From UBA3537 sp965658025 (GTDB taxonomy: Bacteria > Bacteroidota > Bacteroidia > Flavobacteriales > Flavobacteriaceae): DNA of 64,000 nt. Numbering within the stretch: the stretch's first letter is position 1; each line of letters begins with the position of its first letter. Below the pieces are notes generated by a model. That model was not told the DNA's origin and made no database searches. It saw only the letters and a list, made by a program, of their open reading frames with translations. Of the stretch, positions 17,765 to 26,552 are shown one piece after another. Location of the stretch: the NCBI GenBank assembly GCA_965658025.1, contig CBFHQL010000005.1, forward strand, positions 62,001 through 126,000, read 5' to 3'. A program made the translations under genes and the position numbers.

Positions 17765-18346
17765 ATGCAAAAAATTTTTGTTGGCAATAAGCCCATTATT
17801 CTTACCACAACCGTAGAATCGGAAAAAGATTTCAAAAATTACTTGATTGACTCTGTCGATATTCACAAAGTACTTTACAATTTAAAAAAAGAAAAATACA
17901 AATCTATTCGGCTTATAGGAGACAATGAAAAGCTTTTGCTTAAGAAGTTTTTGCGCTTGTTACCAAATGTAGTTGCTGGTGGTGGAAAGGTTTTGAATGC
18001 TGAAGGGCGAATTCTATTTATTTTTCGTAATGGAAAATGGGACTTACCAAAGGGCAAAGCAGAGCACAAAGAAACTATTGATGAAACCGCACTTCGTGAG
18101 GTAGAAGAAGAAACAGGCGTGACTGGATTAAGCATTACCAAACCTTTGGATATTACTTATCATATTTTTAAAAGGAATAATCAATACTTTATAAAAATAA
18201 CATACTGGTTCGAAATGTATTCTGAATTTGATGGTGAACTGCTTCCACAAGAAAAAGAAGGCATCACTAAAGTGAAATGGGTTAGCCCCAAAAAACTCAA
18301 AAAAATCAAAAAGAATATCTACGCCAACATTGAAGCGCTCATTTAA
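17765..18346 (+). CDS. Nudix hydrolase
   Basis: A cytosolic hydrolase of a nucleoside diphosphate linked to another moiety (substrate unknown), 193 residues. The complete Nudix box GX5EX7REVEEETGV is seen starting at GKAEHKETIDE. An extra N-terminal domain of about 70 residues precedes it, ending at the VAGGGKVLNAEGRILFIFRNG strand that opens the Nudix fold. It is divergent from pyrE. It could process an NDP-sugar or a diadenosine compound, and nothing nearby decides between them. Confidence 0.85.
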   Translation: MQKIFVGNKPIILTTTVESEKDFKNYLIDSVDIHKVLYNLKKEKYKSIRLIGDNEKLLLKKFLRLLPNVVAGGGKVLNAEGRILFIFRNGKWDLPKGKAEHKETIDETALREVEEETGVTGLSITKPLDITYHIFKRNNQYFIKITYWFEMYSEFDGELLPQEKEGITKVKWVSPKKLKKIKKNIYANIEALI

Positions 18347-18400
18347 AAGAAATTCTTCAATCGTTCTTCTAATCTTATTTAATGCCTTATTTTTGCCGCT

Positions 18401-18408
18401 TAATTTTG
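18401..18408 (+). promoter_or_regulatory. -7 element (TAATTTTG) upstream of the SulP gene
   Basis: A perfect TAnnTTTG match ending 7 nt before the ATG at 18416. The leader would be very short. Confidence 0.4.
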
Positions 18409-18415
18409 AAATAAG

Positions 18416-20038
18416 ATGAGAGAATTTATCCGTAAACGTTCTGCGAATGTAAAAAATGATATTTTTAGTGGGCTTACTGTAGCTTTGGCGCTTGTGCCCG
18501 AAGCTGTTGCTTTTGCTTTTGTTGCAGGGGTCGACCCCTTAGTAGGTTTGTATGCGGCATTTATGATTGGTTTGATTACTTCGATTTTTGGTGGTCGACC
18601 AGGGATGATCAGTGGTGCTACTGGTGCCTTGGCTGTTGTCATGGTCAGTTTGGTGGCTCAAGGCAATGCTATGGGTGCTCCATCAGAAGATTTAGGGCTG
18701 TATTACCTCTTTCTTACGGTCATTTTGATGGGTTTTATTCAAATTTTGGCAGGTGTTTTTAAGCTCGGTAAATTTGTTCGACTGATACCTCATCCCGTAA
18801 TGATGGGTTTTGTCAATGGTTTGGCTATCGTAATTTTCCTCTCTCAATTGGGGATGTTTAAAACTTCTAGTGAAGATGGACTCGTTTGGATGCAAGGACA
18901 AGACCTTTGGACTATGGTTGGTCTTGTCGCGCTCACCATGGCCATTATGTTTGGTTTGCCAAAACTCACCAAAAAACTTCCTGAAGCACTCATTGCTATT
19001 TTGGTGGTTTCTATGCTTGTTATTTTTGGAAACTTTGATGTGGCCACCGTTGGAAGTTTTATTAGAGATGGAGGAGGAGAAGGCCTAAAAGGTGGTCTCC
19101 CTCAATTGCAATTATCCATTTTTGATAAAGTTCCTCTAAACCTTGAAACCCTTCGTTTTATTGGTCCATACGCCATTATTTTGGCCGCAATTGGTCTTAT
19201 AGAATCCTTAATGACACTTAATCTTATTGACGAACTTACAGAAACTCGAGGAAATTCAAATAAAGAGTGTATTGCACAAGGCAGTGCCAATATTGTTACC
19301 GGGCTTTTTGGCGGTATGGGAGGTTGTGCCATGATTGGCCAATCCATCATCAATATAAAAGGAGGAGGTAGAGGTCGACTCTCAGGAATTGTTGCCGCAC
19401 TGGCACTCTTAGGATTTATTCTTTTTGCCTCTAATTTAATAGAACAAGTACCCATTGCTGCCCTTGTTGGGGTAATGTTTATGGTGGTCATTGGTACTTT
19501 TGCTTGGTCTAGTTTTAGAATCATTAACAAAATACCAGTTGCTGATGTTTTTGTTTTGGTTTTAGTCTCCACAGTTACCGTATTTTTCGATTTAGCGATT
19601 GCTGTGGTATCGGGTGTTATTGTTAGTGCACTTGTATTTTCTTGGGAAAATGCAAAACGTATACGCGCGCGAAAACGCATTAAACCAGACGGAACAAAAA
19701 TTTATGAAATCTGGGGGCCATTATTCTTTGGTAGCATCTCTGCTTTTAACCAAAAATTTGATGTCAAAAATGACCCTGATGCTGTAGAAGTTGATTTTGT
19801 AGAATCTAGAGTTAGTGATCATTCAGCGATTGAAGCGATTTTTAATTTGGTGAACAAATACAATAGCGCAGGCAAAACAATAAAACTCAAGCATTTAAGT
19901 CAAGATTGTAAAGTGCTATTGTACAAATCCAGTCCCTTGTTTAAAGATGTGATTATTGAGGCGATTGATGATCCACGTTATCATTTGGCCGAAAATCCAG
20001 AAGCATTTACCAAAGGTCTTTCGGAATATTCACTGTAA
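18416..20038 (+). CDS. SulP-family anion transporter with STAS domain
   Basis: An inner-membrane anion transporter of the SLC26/SulP family (sulfate, bicarbonate or similar), 540 residues. The SulP signature is near the N terminus as VALALVPEAVAFAFVAGVDPLVGLYAAF, and about a dozen membrane segments follow. A cytoplasmic STAS domain covers roughly residues 420-520 (KIYEIWGPLFFGSISAF to KLKHLSQDCK). Bicarbonate uptake is plausible in marine flavobacteria, but the substrate cannot be assigned. The stop is 1 bp from the convergent coaD stop. Confidence 0.88.
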   Translation: MREFIRKRSANVKNDIFSGLTVALALVPEAVAFAFVAGVDPLVGLYAAFMIGLITSIFGGRPGMISGATGALAVVMVSLVAQGNAMGAPSEDLGLYYLFLTVILMGFIQILAGVFKLGKFVRLIPHPVMMGFVNGLAIVIFLSQLGMFKTSSEDGLVWMQGQDLWTMVGLVALTMAIMFGLPKLTKKLPEALIAILVVSMLVIFGNFDVATVGSFIRDGGGEGLKGGLPQLQLSIFDKVPLNLETLRFIGPYAIILAAIGLIESLMTLNLIDELTETRGNSNKECIAQGSANIVTGLFGGMGGCAMIGQSIINIKGGGRGRLSGIVAALALLGFILFASNLIEQVPIAALVGVMFMVVIGTFAWSSFRIINKIPVADVFVLVLVSTVTVFFDLAIAVVSGVIVSALVFSWENAKRIRARKRIKPDGTKIYEIWGPLFFGSISAFNQKFDVKNDPDAVEVDFVESRVSDHSAIEAIFNLVNKYNSAGKTIKLKHLSQDCKVLLYKSSPLFKDVIIEAIDDPRYHLAENPEAFTKGLSEYSL

Positions 20039-20039
20039 A

Positions 20040-20495
20040 TTATTTTGAGTAAACAGCAGGAGGCACCATTTTTTTATAATCCCCATTGTAGTGGATGATT
20101 TCACGTACAATAGAAGAAGAAATAAAAGAGGTTTCTACAGAAGTGAGTAGGAAAACGGTTTCAATATCCCCAATGTTTCGGTTGGTATGGGCAATGGCTT
20201 TTTCGAACTCAAAATCGGCAGGATTTCGAAGCCCTCTAAGAATAAAATCGGCGTTAATTTCTTTGCAAAAATCAGTTGTCAACCCCGAATAGGTCATCAC
20301 TTTTATTTTTGAATGGCCTTGAAATGTTTTTTCAATAAAGGATTTGCGTTCTTCTAATGAAAACATATAGGTTTTGGAAGAGTTTTCGCCAATAGCAATA
20401 ATCACTTCATCAAAAAGTGGGAGCCCTCGGTGGATAATATCGCAATGCCCTAAGGTAATGGGGTCAAAAGATCCTGGAAAAATTGCACGTTTCAT
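20040..20495 (-). CDS. coaD: Phosphopantetheine adenylyltransferase
   Basis: Catalyses the penultimate step of coenzyme A synthesis from 4'-phosphopantetheine and ATP. The 151 residues are standard length. The nucleotidyltransferase motif is PGSFDPITLGHCDII near the N terminus, and the ISSSIVRE motif is near the C terminus. It lies about 100 bp downstream of ddl on the same strand. Confidence 0.96.
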   Translation of the reverse strand: MKRAIFPGSFDPITLGHCDIIHRGLPLFDEVIIAIGENSSKTYMFSLEERKSFIEKTFQGHSKIKVMTYSGLTTDFCKEINADFILRGLRNPADFEFEKAIAHTNRNIGDIETVFLLTSVETSFISSSIVREIIHYNGDYKKMVPPAVYSK

Positions 20496-20594
20496 GTGTT
20501 TATCTTTATTGCTTTTTTGTGGTCACATGGAACATCCATACCATCATTTTTCTATTTTAATAATTTTTGGTTACGGATGTTTCATACGGCAAAG

Positions 20595-21578
20595 TTAAGC
20601 ATTTTTAGCCATTGCTTCTTCAATAGCATTTGTAAACAGTTCTGGTAAGTTGATCCCTGCACAAGCCGCTTGTTGCGGTAGAATACTCTCCTCGGTAAGT
20701 CCAGGAACGGTATTCATTTCTAAAAAGTAGGGGGTATCGCCTTTAAAAATAAATTCACTTCTCGAAAATCCATCCATATTGAGAACTTCGTATATTTTTT
20801 TAGCCATATGTTTTACGTTTTCTTCTTGAACTTTAGAAAGTCGAGCGGGTGTAATTTCTTCCGACTTCCCCAGATATTTGGCCTCATAATCAAAAAAATC
20901 ATTTTCGGAAACAATTTCTGTGATGGGCAAAACCAGCACTTCGCCTTTGTAGCGAAGCACGCCCACAGAAACTTCCGTTCCGTCCAAAAACGACTCAATA
21001 ATCAATTCATTATCATGCTCAAAAGCAATGTCTATGGCCGACTGTAGGTCTTCTATTTGATGCACTTTAGTGACCCCAAAACTACTGCCTGCACGGTTGG
21101 CCTTGACAAAACAAGGCAATCCCACACGATTTATTATGGCTTTGGCATTGACATTATCACCTTTATTTAATGGGTATGAAATTGCAGTAGGAATATCATA
21201 GGCCTTAAGCACATTGAGGCAATCTCTTTTGTTGAACGTCAGTGCCGCTTGATACATCCCACAACTTGTATGTGGAATCTCCAACAACTCGAAATAGGCC
21301 TGCATAAATCCATCTTCGCCGGGCGCTCCATGAATGGCATTAAAAACACAGTCAAAATGAATGGTTTCTCCCTTAAGGTTAACCGAAAAATCACTCATAT
21401 TTATAGGAAATTCTTCTCCGTTGGGCGACACATACACCCACTTTTCTTTGGAGATATGGATGCAATAGGCCGTATATAGATGATTGGGAAGCTGTTGAAA
21501 AACTACCTGTCCGCTTTTGAGCGAAATGCCGGCTTCGCTAGAAAACCCACCCATGATGATGGCAATGTTTTTTTTCAT
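20595..21578 (-). CDS. ddl: D-alanine--D-alanine ligase
   Basis: Makes D-Ala-D-Ala for the peptidoglycan stem peptide, an ATP-grasp enzyme in the cytoplasm. With the start at MKKNIAIIMGG the protein has 327 residues, the usual length. The codon at 21623 would add 15 residues unlike the family. Visible motifs are GGFSSEAGISLKSG, GAPGEDGFMQAYFE, FVKANRAGSSFGVTKV and the metal-binding end FLEMNTVPGLTEESILPQQ. It is divergent from the PASTA-rluD pair. Confidence 0.95.
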   Translation of the reverse strand: MKKNIAIIMGGFSSEAGISLKSGQVVFQQLPNHLYTAYCIHISKEKWVYVSPNGEEFPINMSDFSVNLKGETIHFDCVFNAIHGAPGEDGFMQAYFELLEIPHTSCGMYQAALTFNKRDCLNVLKAYDIPTAISYPLNKGDNVNAKAIINRVGLPCFVKANRAGSSFGVTKVHQIEDLQSAIDIAFEHDNELIIESFLDGTEVSVGVLRYKGEVLVLPITEIVSENDFFDYEAKYLGKSEEITPARLSKVQEENVKHMAKKIYEVLNMDGFSRSEFIFKGDTPYFLEMNTVPGLTEESILPQQAACAGINLPELFTNAIEEAMAKNA

Positions 21579-21693
21579 GAATCGTATTTGTGGTGTAAAA
21601 ATATCATTTTTTGAGGACATCAATTTTGATTTTTATAAAAAATAAACTTTTACAATCTAAAATAGGTGTATCAATTTCTCCCAAAAAAATGTT

Positions 21694-21701
21694 TAGCTTT
21701 G
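21694..21701 (+). promoter_or_regulatory. -7 promoter element (TAGCTTTG) for PASTA-rluD
   Basis: A perfect TAnnTTTG match 14 nt upstream of the ATG at 21716. It lies downstream of the alternative ATG at 21611, which supports the shorter protein. Confidence 0.5.
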
Positions 21702-21715
21702 CTAAAATTAGACCC

Positions 21716-22276
21716 ATGAATTTTTTAAAGTTTTTGTTCAGTAAGTCAATAGTCAAACAACTTGGCTTGGCTATTATAGCCATTATTGTTTTTTCGTTTT
21801 TGGCGCTTAAATGGTTAAAATCCTACACCAACCATGGCGTATTTGTAGAAGTGCCCAATTTGGTAGGTTTATCTTTAAATGATGCTAAAACCACGCTAGA
21901 TAATTTTGACCTTAGAACACAAGTTCAAGATTCGTCCAACTACAATCCAAAATACCCTTCTGGCGCAGTCATCGAACAAGAGCCATTAGCCGGTTCAAAA
22001 GTCAAAGAAAATAGAAAAATATACCTCATTTTAAATCCCTCGGACTACAGAAATGTCCTTGTCCCCAATGTCATTCGTAATACACTTCGCCAAACACGTC
22101 CTACTTTGGAAGCACTTGGTTTTAAAATAGGTGAATTGATTTATGTGAATGATCTTGGAAAAGATGAGGTCATAGAACTTCGTTTTAGAGGACGAAAACT
22201 GAATCCTGGCGATATGATTAGAAAAACATCGACCATTGATTTGGTTCTTGGAAATGGCATTCGAAACACAGATTAA
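21716..22276 (+). CDS. Membrane-anchored PASTA-domain protein
   Basis: A 186-residue protein with a short cytoplasmic N terminus, one membrane helix (about residues 15-32) and at least two PASTA repeats outside (VEVPNLVGLSLNDAKTTL and VLVPNVIRNTLRQTRPTLEALG). PASTA domains bind peptidoglycan fragments or beta-lactams in the Gram-positive Ser/Thr kinases and penicillin-binding proteins where they are known. Here no kinase or transpeptidase domain is attached. The neighbours ddl and rluD are kept next to such a gene in many Bacteroidota genomes that I recall, so a cell-envelope role is likely. The stop overlaps the rluD ATG (TAATG). Confidence 0.85.
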   Translation: MNFLKFLFSKSIVKQLGLAIIAIIVFSFLALKWLKSYTNHGVFVEVPNLVGLSLNDAKTTLDNFDLRTQVQDSSNYNPKYPSGAVIEQEPLAGSKVKENRKIYLILNPSDYRNVLVPNVIRNTLRQTRPTLEALGFKIGELIYVNDLGKDEVIELRFRGRKLNPGDMIRKTSTIDLVLGNGIRNTD

Positions 22277-23307
22277 TGGAACAAACTCCAACACATTCTG
22301 ATGAACATGAGGAGCTCCACGAGCATCATGCTTTTACTGTAGACAAAGGGCAACAACCCCTTCGTATTGATAAATATTTGATGAATTTTGTCGAAAATGC
22401 GACACGAAACAAGATTCAAGCCGCTGCAAAATCAGGCCATATTTTTGTGAATGGTGTTGCTGTAAAATCCAATTACAAGGTAAAACCAAACGATCAAATT
22501 CGTGTATTGTTTGAGCACCCTCCACATGAGTATTTGTTGGTTCCAGAAGATATTCCTTTGGATATTATTTATGAAGATGATGCCTTATTGGTGGTGAATA
22601 AACCTGCAGGAATGGTGGTACACCCTGGACATGGTAATTATTCTGGAACATTGATTAATGCCCTTCTTTTTCATTTTGAGCATTTGCCCAACAACTCCAG
22701 CAATCGTCCTGGACTAGTTCACCGCATCGACAAAGACACGAGTGGGCTTTTGGTTGTCGCAAAAACAGAACATGCTATGACCCACTTGTCGGCTCAATTT
22801 AAAGCCAAAACCAGTGAACGTTCTTATACCGCATTGGTGTGGGGCAATATCGAAGAAGACAAAGGCACTATAGAAGGCCATATTGGTCGTCATCCTAAAA
22901 ATAGACTTCAAAATACAGTTTTTGAAGGCGATGAAGCCGAGAAAGGAAAACCTGCCATTACCCATTTTGAGGTTTTGGAACGCTTGGGTTATGTTACCCT
23001 TGTGCGTTGCAAACTTGAAACAGGTCGAACGCACCAAATTCGGGTACACATGAAGCATATTGGTCATACGCTTTTTAATGATGAACGCTATGGCGGTGAA
23101 AAAATATTGAAAGGCACCACCTTTACCAAATACAAACAATTTGTAGATAATTGTTTTAAAGTTCTTCCACGTCAGGCCTTACATGCCGAAACATTAGGAT
23201 TTGAGCATCCAACAACCAATGCGTTTTTGTCCTTTTCTTGCCCTTTACCTTCAGATATTTCAGAGTGTATTGAAAAATGGCGCAGCTATTCAAAGCACGC
23301 TCAGTAG
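22276..23307 (+). CDS. rluD: 23S rRNA pseudouridine synthase, RluD family
   Basis: Isomerises uridines to pseudouridine in large-subunit rRNA. The 343 residues start with a His/Glu-rich extension. An S4 RNA-binding domain follows (about residues 28-85, LRIDKYLMNF to GHIFVNGVAV), then the catalytic RluA-type domain. The catalytic Asp152 lies in HRIDKDTSG, and RTHQIRVHMKHIGH is the second signature. The target positions are presumed by family to be in helix 69. Translation is coupled to the PASTA gene. Confidence 0.92.
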   Translation: MEQTPTHSDEHEELHEHHAFTVDKGQQPLRIDKYLMNFVENATRNKIQAAAKSGHIFVNGVAVKSNYKVKPNDQIRVLFEHPPHEYLLVPEDIPLDIIYEDDALLVVNKPAGMVVHPGHGNYSGTLINALLFHFEHLPNNSSNRPGLVHRIDKDTSGLLVVAKTEHAMTHLSAQFKAKTSERSYTALVWGNIEEDKGTIEGHIGRHPKNRLQNTVFEGDEAEKGKPAITHFEVLERLGYVTLVRCKLETGRTHQIRVHMKHIGHTLFNDERYGGEKILKGTTFTKYKQFVDNCFKVLPRQALHAETLGFEHPTTNAFLSFSCPLPSDISECIEKWRSYSKHAQ

Positions 23308-23311
23308 TGTA

Positions 23312-23330
23312 CTATTGATTTTGTCAATAG
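23312..23330 (+). terminator. Possible hairpin after rluD
   Basis: A perfect 7-bp inverted repeat (CTATTGA/TCAATAG) with a 5-nt loop begins 4 bp after the rluD stop. It has no following T run, so it may be a weak terminator or an mRNA-stabilising stem. Confidence 0.35.
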
Positions 23331-23381
23331 CCGTATTAAAAAGATTAAAGACAAACTTTTTTATCTTCTAAAATTTGTTGG

Positions 23382-23389
23382 TATTTTTG
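23382..23389 (+). promoter_or_regulatory. -7 promoter element (TATTTTTG) for yaaA
   Basis: A perfect TAnnTTTG match 20 nt upstream of the yaaA ATG. Confidence 0.5.
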
Positions 23390-23409
23390 GAATACAAACA
23401 TTTTGTGCT

Positions 23410-24168
23410 ATGAAACTCGTTATCTCACCCGCTAAGTCGCTCAATTATGAAAGTGAATTGCCAACTGGCTTTAGTTCAGAAAGTTGCTTTTTGAGTGAAG
23501 CCAAACATTTGAATGGATTATTAAAAAAGAAATCGGTAAAAGCCCTTTCGGAGCTGATGCATATTTCACCCAAACTTGGAGCGCTTAACTATGAACGCAA
23601 CCAAAATTGGTCACTGCCTTTTAATTCAGACAATGCACGTCAGGCCATATATGCGTTTAGTGGCGATGTGTATCGTGGCTTGGATGCTTATACCATTTCG
23701 GAAGAAAAGCTTGATGTTTTACAACATACAGTTCGAATTATTTCAGGGTTATATGGATTACTAAAACCTATGGATTTAATTCAACCTTACAGATTAGAAA
23801 TGGGTACAAAATTTCCTGTGGGAAAGCACAAGAACCTTTATGAATTTTGGCGTCAAAAAGTGACTACTGCCCTCAATGAGGAAATGCAAGAAAACGAACT
23901 TTTAGTCAATCTTGCCAGTCAAGAATACTTTAAAGCCATTGATACAAAAGTGCTTAAAGCCCCATTGGTTCATGTTGATTTTAAAGAATTTAAAAACGGT
24001 CAATACAAAACCATTGCTATTTTTTCCAAATTAGCACGCGGTTTGATGACCCGTCATATTGTTGAAACCAATGCACAAACTGTAGAAGATCTAAAAACAT
24101 TTGATGCAGAACGTTATGGTTATGATGCCAATTTATCTACCGAAAACAAACTGGTTTTTACGCGTTAG
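23410..24168 (+). CDS. yaaA: Peroxide stress protein YaaA (DUF328)
   Basis: A DNA-binding protein that in E. coli limits free iron and oxidative damage during peroxide stress. The 252 residues match the family length. The signature MKLVISPAKSLNYESELP is at the N terminus, and NLASQEYFKAID and GLMTRHIVE are further family stretches. It stands alone and its TAG stop shares 4 bp with the convergent lipoprotein gene. Confidence 0.92.
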   Translation: MKLVISPAKSLNYESELPTGFSSESCFLSEAKHLNGLLKKKSVKALSELMHISPKLGALNYERNQNWSLPFNSDNARQAIYAFSGDVYRGLDAYTISEEKLDVLQHTVRIISGLYGLLKPMDLIQPYRLEMGTKFPVGKHKNLYEFWRQKVTTALNEEMQENELLVNLASQEYFKAIDTKVLKAPLVHVDFKEFKNGQYKTIAIFSKLARGLMTRHIVETNAQTVEDLKTFDAERYGYDANLSTENKLVFTR

Positions 24169-24563
24169 GGTTTAAAGCGTATGGGAATTTCAAAGGCATG
24201 GTTTACTCCAGCTTCATCGCCGTCTCCGTCGCCTGGATTGTTGTGAATAATTAAAGTTCCTTTTTCGGATTTTTTGGCGTCAAACACCAAAGTTGTTTCA
24301 AATTGCACCGGCCCAGATTTCATCCAATTTTCAGATGTAGTCAAAATACCCAAAGCAATCTCTTTTCCATCTTGATTTAGAAGTTGTACATGACCCAATT
24401 CCCCTTCGTGAGCGTACCAAACCCCCATGGAATTGACGTTTAGTTTTAATGGAGATTTTATGATGTCTTGAGGATTAACACTTACTGTCGGACGAAGTGG
24501 AGTTGTCGTTTTACAAGATAGAAATAGACAGAGTACAAATAGTTTTAATGCATTTAAATTCAT
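24165..24563 (-). CDS. Lipoprotein with Gmad2-type immunoglobulin-like domain
   Basis: A 132-residue protein with a lipoprotein signal (LFLSC, lipid Cys at 17). One Gmad2-like domain follows, of the type first described in spore-germination proteins of Firmicutes: SPLKLNVNSMGVWYAHEGELGHVQLLNQDG, then SENWMKSGPVQFETTLVFDA and LIIHNNPGDGDGD. The acidic GDGDGDE stretch may bind calcium. It is probably held in the outer membrane and its function is unknown. It follows the trp operon on the same strand, after a short imperfect hairpin. Confidence 0.72.
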   Translation of the reverse strand: MNLNALKLFVLCLFLSCKTTTPLRPTVSVNPQDIIKSPLKLNVNSMGVWYAHEGELGHVQLLNQDGKEIALGILTTSENWMKSGPVQFETTLVFDAKKSEKGTLIIHNNPGDGDGDEAGVNHAFEIPIRFKP

Positions 24564-24565
24564 CG

Positions 24566-24597
24566 TTTATTAGATTTGGCTTAACCAAAACTAATCA
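24566..24597 (-). terminator. Possible imperfect hairpin at the trp operon end
   Basis: On the minus strand ATTAG-TT-TTGG pairs with CCAA-AT-CTAAT around a 5-nt loop directly after the trpA stop. There is no T run, so termination is uncertain and read-through into the lipoprotein gene is possible. Confidence 0.3.
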
Positions 24598-24599
24598 AA

Positions 24600-25364
24600 T
24601 TACCCCAAAATACCCGCAACAAATTCATTAATTTTATCCACACCATTGGCCTCAATATGCTTGATAAACGCACTACCAATAATCGCTCCTTTGGCATGTG
24701 TAGTCGCTTGAGTAAATGTTTCGTGGTTTGAAATGCCAAACCCAACAATCTGTGGATTTTTTAAGTTTAAATCTGCAACACGCTTAAAATAGTTTTGTTG
24801 AACTGCTCCAAATCCACTTTGCGCTCCAGTTGTACTGGCACTGCTTACCATGTAGATAAAGCCCTCCGAAATAGAATCCATATAACGAATACGTTCATCT
24901 GAAGTTTGTGGCGTAATCAAGAAAATATTGAGTAGCCCATAGCGATCAAAAATAGATTTGTATTCTTCGTGATACACTTGTGCGGGTAAATCTGGAATGA
25001 TAAATCCATCAATACCTACTTCATGACATTTTTCACAAAACGCTTCTACACCATATTGCAACATGGGATTAAAATACCCCATAAGGATCAAAGGGATGGT
25101 CACTTCTTTTCGGATGTCTTTAAGTTGTTCGAAAAGCAAGGCCGTATGCATACCGTTTTTTAGCGCTTTTGTAGAACTTTCCTGAATGGTTGGCCCATCG
25201 GCAAGGGGGTCACTAAAGGGCAGTCCTATTTCGATCATATCGACGCCACTTTTCTCCAGATTTTTTATAATGTCTACCGTGTCATTTAATGCAGGAAATC
25301 CTGCAGAAAAATAGATGGAAAGCAGTTTTTTGTCTTCGTTTAGTTTGGTTTGAATTCTGTTCAT
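24600..25364 (-). CDS. trpA: Tryptophan synthase alpha subunit
   Basis: Cleaves indole-3-glycerol phosphate and passes indole through a tunnel to TrpB. The 254 residues form a TIM barrel with the catalytic Glu45 in VDMIEIGLPFSDPLADGP and Asp56 in the same stretch. The phosphate-binding region is FGISNHETF with GAIIGSAFIKH. It is last in the trpEGDCFBA operon, 6 bp after trpB. Confidence 0.97.
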   Translation of the reverse strand: MNRIQTKLNEDKKLLSIYFSAGFPALNDTVDIIKNLEKSGVDMIEIGLPFSDPLADGPTIQESSTKALKNGMHTALLFEQLKDIRKEVTIPLILMGYFNPMLQYGVEAFCEKCHEVGIDGFIIPDLPAQVYHEEYKSIFDRYGLLNIFLITPQTSDERIRYMDSISEGFIYMVSSASTTGAQSGFGAVQQNYFKRVADLNLKNPQIVGFGISNHETFTQATTHAKGAIIGSAFIKHIEANGVDKINEFVAGILG

Positions 25365-25370
25365 TTTGGA

Positions 25371-26552
25371 TTATAATTTAAAATAATCAATATAAGTGTT
25401 GAGGTCTTTATCGCCACGTCCCGAAAGACATACGACCACCACATCATCTGGTTTGAATGTTCTGTGTTCAAAAATCGCAAAGGCATGTGCGGTTTCAATA
25501 GCAGGGATGATCCCTTCCAATTGCGAAAGCATTAACCCAGCAGTCATGGCATCATCGTCAGTAATTGGGATGAATTCTGCCCTTTTGGTGGTGTGCAAAT
25601 GTGCGTGCATAGGGCCAACACCAGGGTAGTCCAATCCCGCAGAAATGGAATAAGGTTCTGTAATTTGGCCATCTTTGGTTTGCATCAAAAGGGTTTTACT
25701 TCCGTGAATAATACCTTCTTTGCCGAGAATAGAGGTTGCAGCACTTTCGCCTGTATCAACGCCTTTTCCAGCGGCTTCTACAGCGATGAGCCCCACACGT
25801 TCATCGTCCAAAAAATGATAATAGGCCCCAGCAGCATTGCTACCACCACCCACACAGGCCACCACATAATCTGGATTTTGAGTACCTTCTGCTTCGTTCA
25901 ATTGCCATTTAATTTCTTCTGAAACTACAGATTGAAATCGTGATACCATATCAGGATAGGGGTGTGGCCCCACTGCACTTCCAATGATGTAGTGCGTATC
26001 CTCAGGATTGTTGATCCAGTCACGAATGGCTTCATTGGTGGCATCTTTTAGGGTGCGACTACCAGAAGTTGCAGGACGAACTTCGGCACCAAGCATTTTC
26101 ATTCGCGCTACATTTGGCGCTTGACGAGCAATGTCTATTTCACCCATATAAACAATACATTGAATACCTGCCAAGGCACAAACTGTGGCTGTGGCTACGC
26201 CATGTTGTCCAGCGCCAGTTTCGGCAATAATTCGAGATTTGCCTAAACGTTTGGCCATCAAAATTTGACCAATGGTATTGTTGACTTTGTGGGCTCCAGT
26301 ATGGCACAAATCTTCTCTTTTAAAATAGATTTTGGTGTTGTATTTTTCTGAAAATCGCTGCGCAAAATACAGTGGTGTTGGTCGTCCAACATAATCTTTT
26401 AATAACTGGTCAAATTCAGCTTTAAAGTCTGGCTCCGCCATAATACTTAAATATTTTTGACGTAATTCTTCAATATTTGGGTAAAGCATTTCTGGAATAA
26501 ATGCACCACCAAATTGACCATAATACCCTTTTTCATTTACGTGATAACTCAT
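25371..26552 (-). CDS. trpB: Tryptophan synthase beta subunit
   Basis: A PLP enzyme that condenses indole with serine to tryptophan. The 393 residues include the Schiff-base Lys89 in GAHKVNNT, the phosphate-binding loop CVGGGSNAAG and the C-terminal SGRGDKD. It is the TrpB1 type that pairs with TrpA. Its ATG overlaps the trpF stop by 4 bp (ATGA). Confidence 0.98.
   Translation of the reverse strand: MSYHVNEKGYYGQFGGAFIPEMLYPNIEELRQKYLSIMAEPDFKAEFDQLLKDYVGRPTPLYFAQRFSEKYNTKIYFKREDLCHTGAHKVNNTIGQILMAKRLGKSRIIAETGAGQHGVATATVCALAGIQCIVYMGEIDIARQAPNVARMKMLGAEVRPATSGSRTLKDATNEAIRDWINNPEDTHYIIGSAVGPHPYPDMVSRFQSVVSEEIKWQLNEAEGTQNPDYVVACVGGGSNAAGAYYHFLDDERVGLIAVEAAGKGVDTGESAATSILGKEGIIHGSKTLLMQTKDGQITEPYSISAGLDYPGVGPMHAHLHTTKRAEFIPITDDDAMTAGLMLSQLEGIIPAIETAHAFAIFEHRTFKPDDVVVVCLSGRGDKDLNTYIDYFKL

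Noticed and set aside
24569..24598. Trp operon strong terminator
   Set aside because: Only an imperfect hairpin without a T run is present, so I list it at low confidence and do not claim efficient termination.
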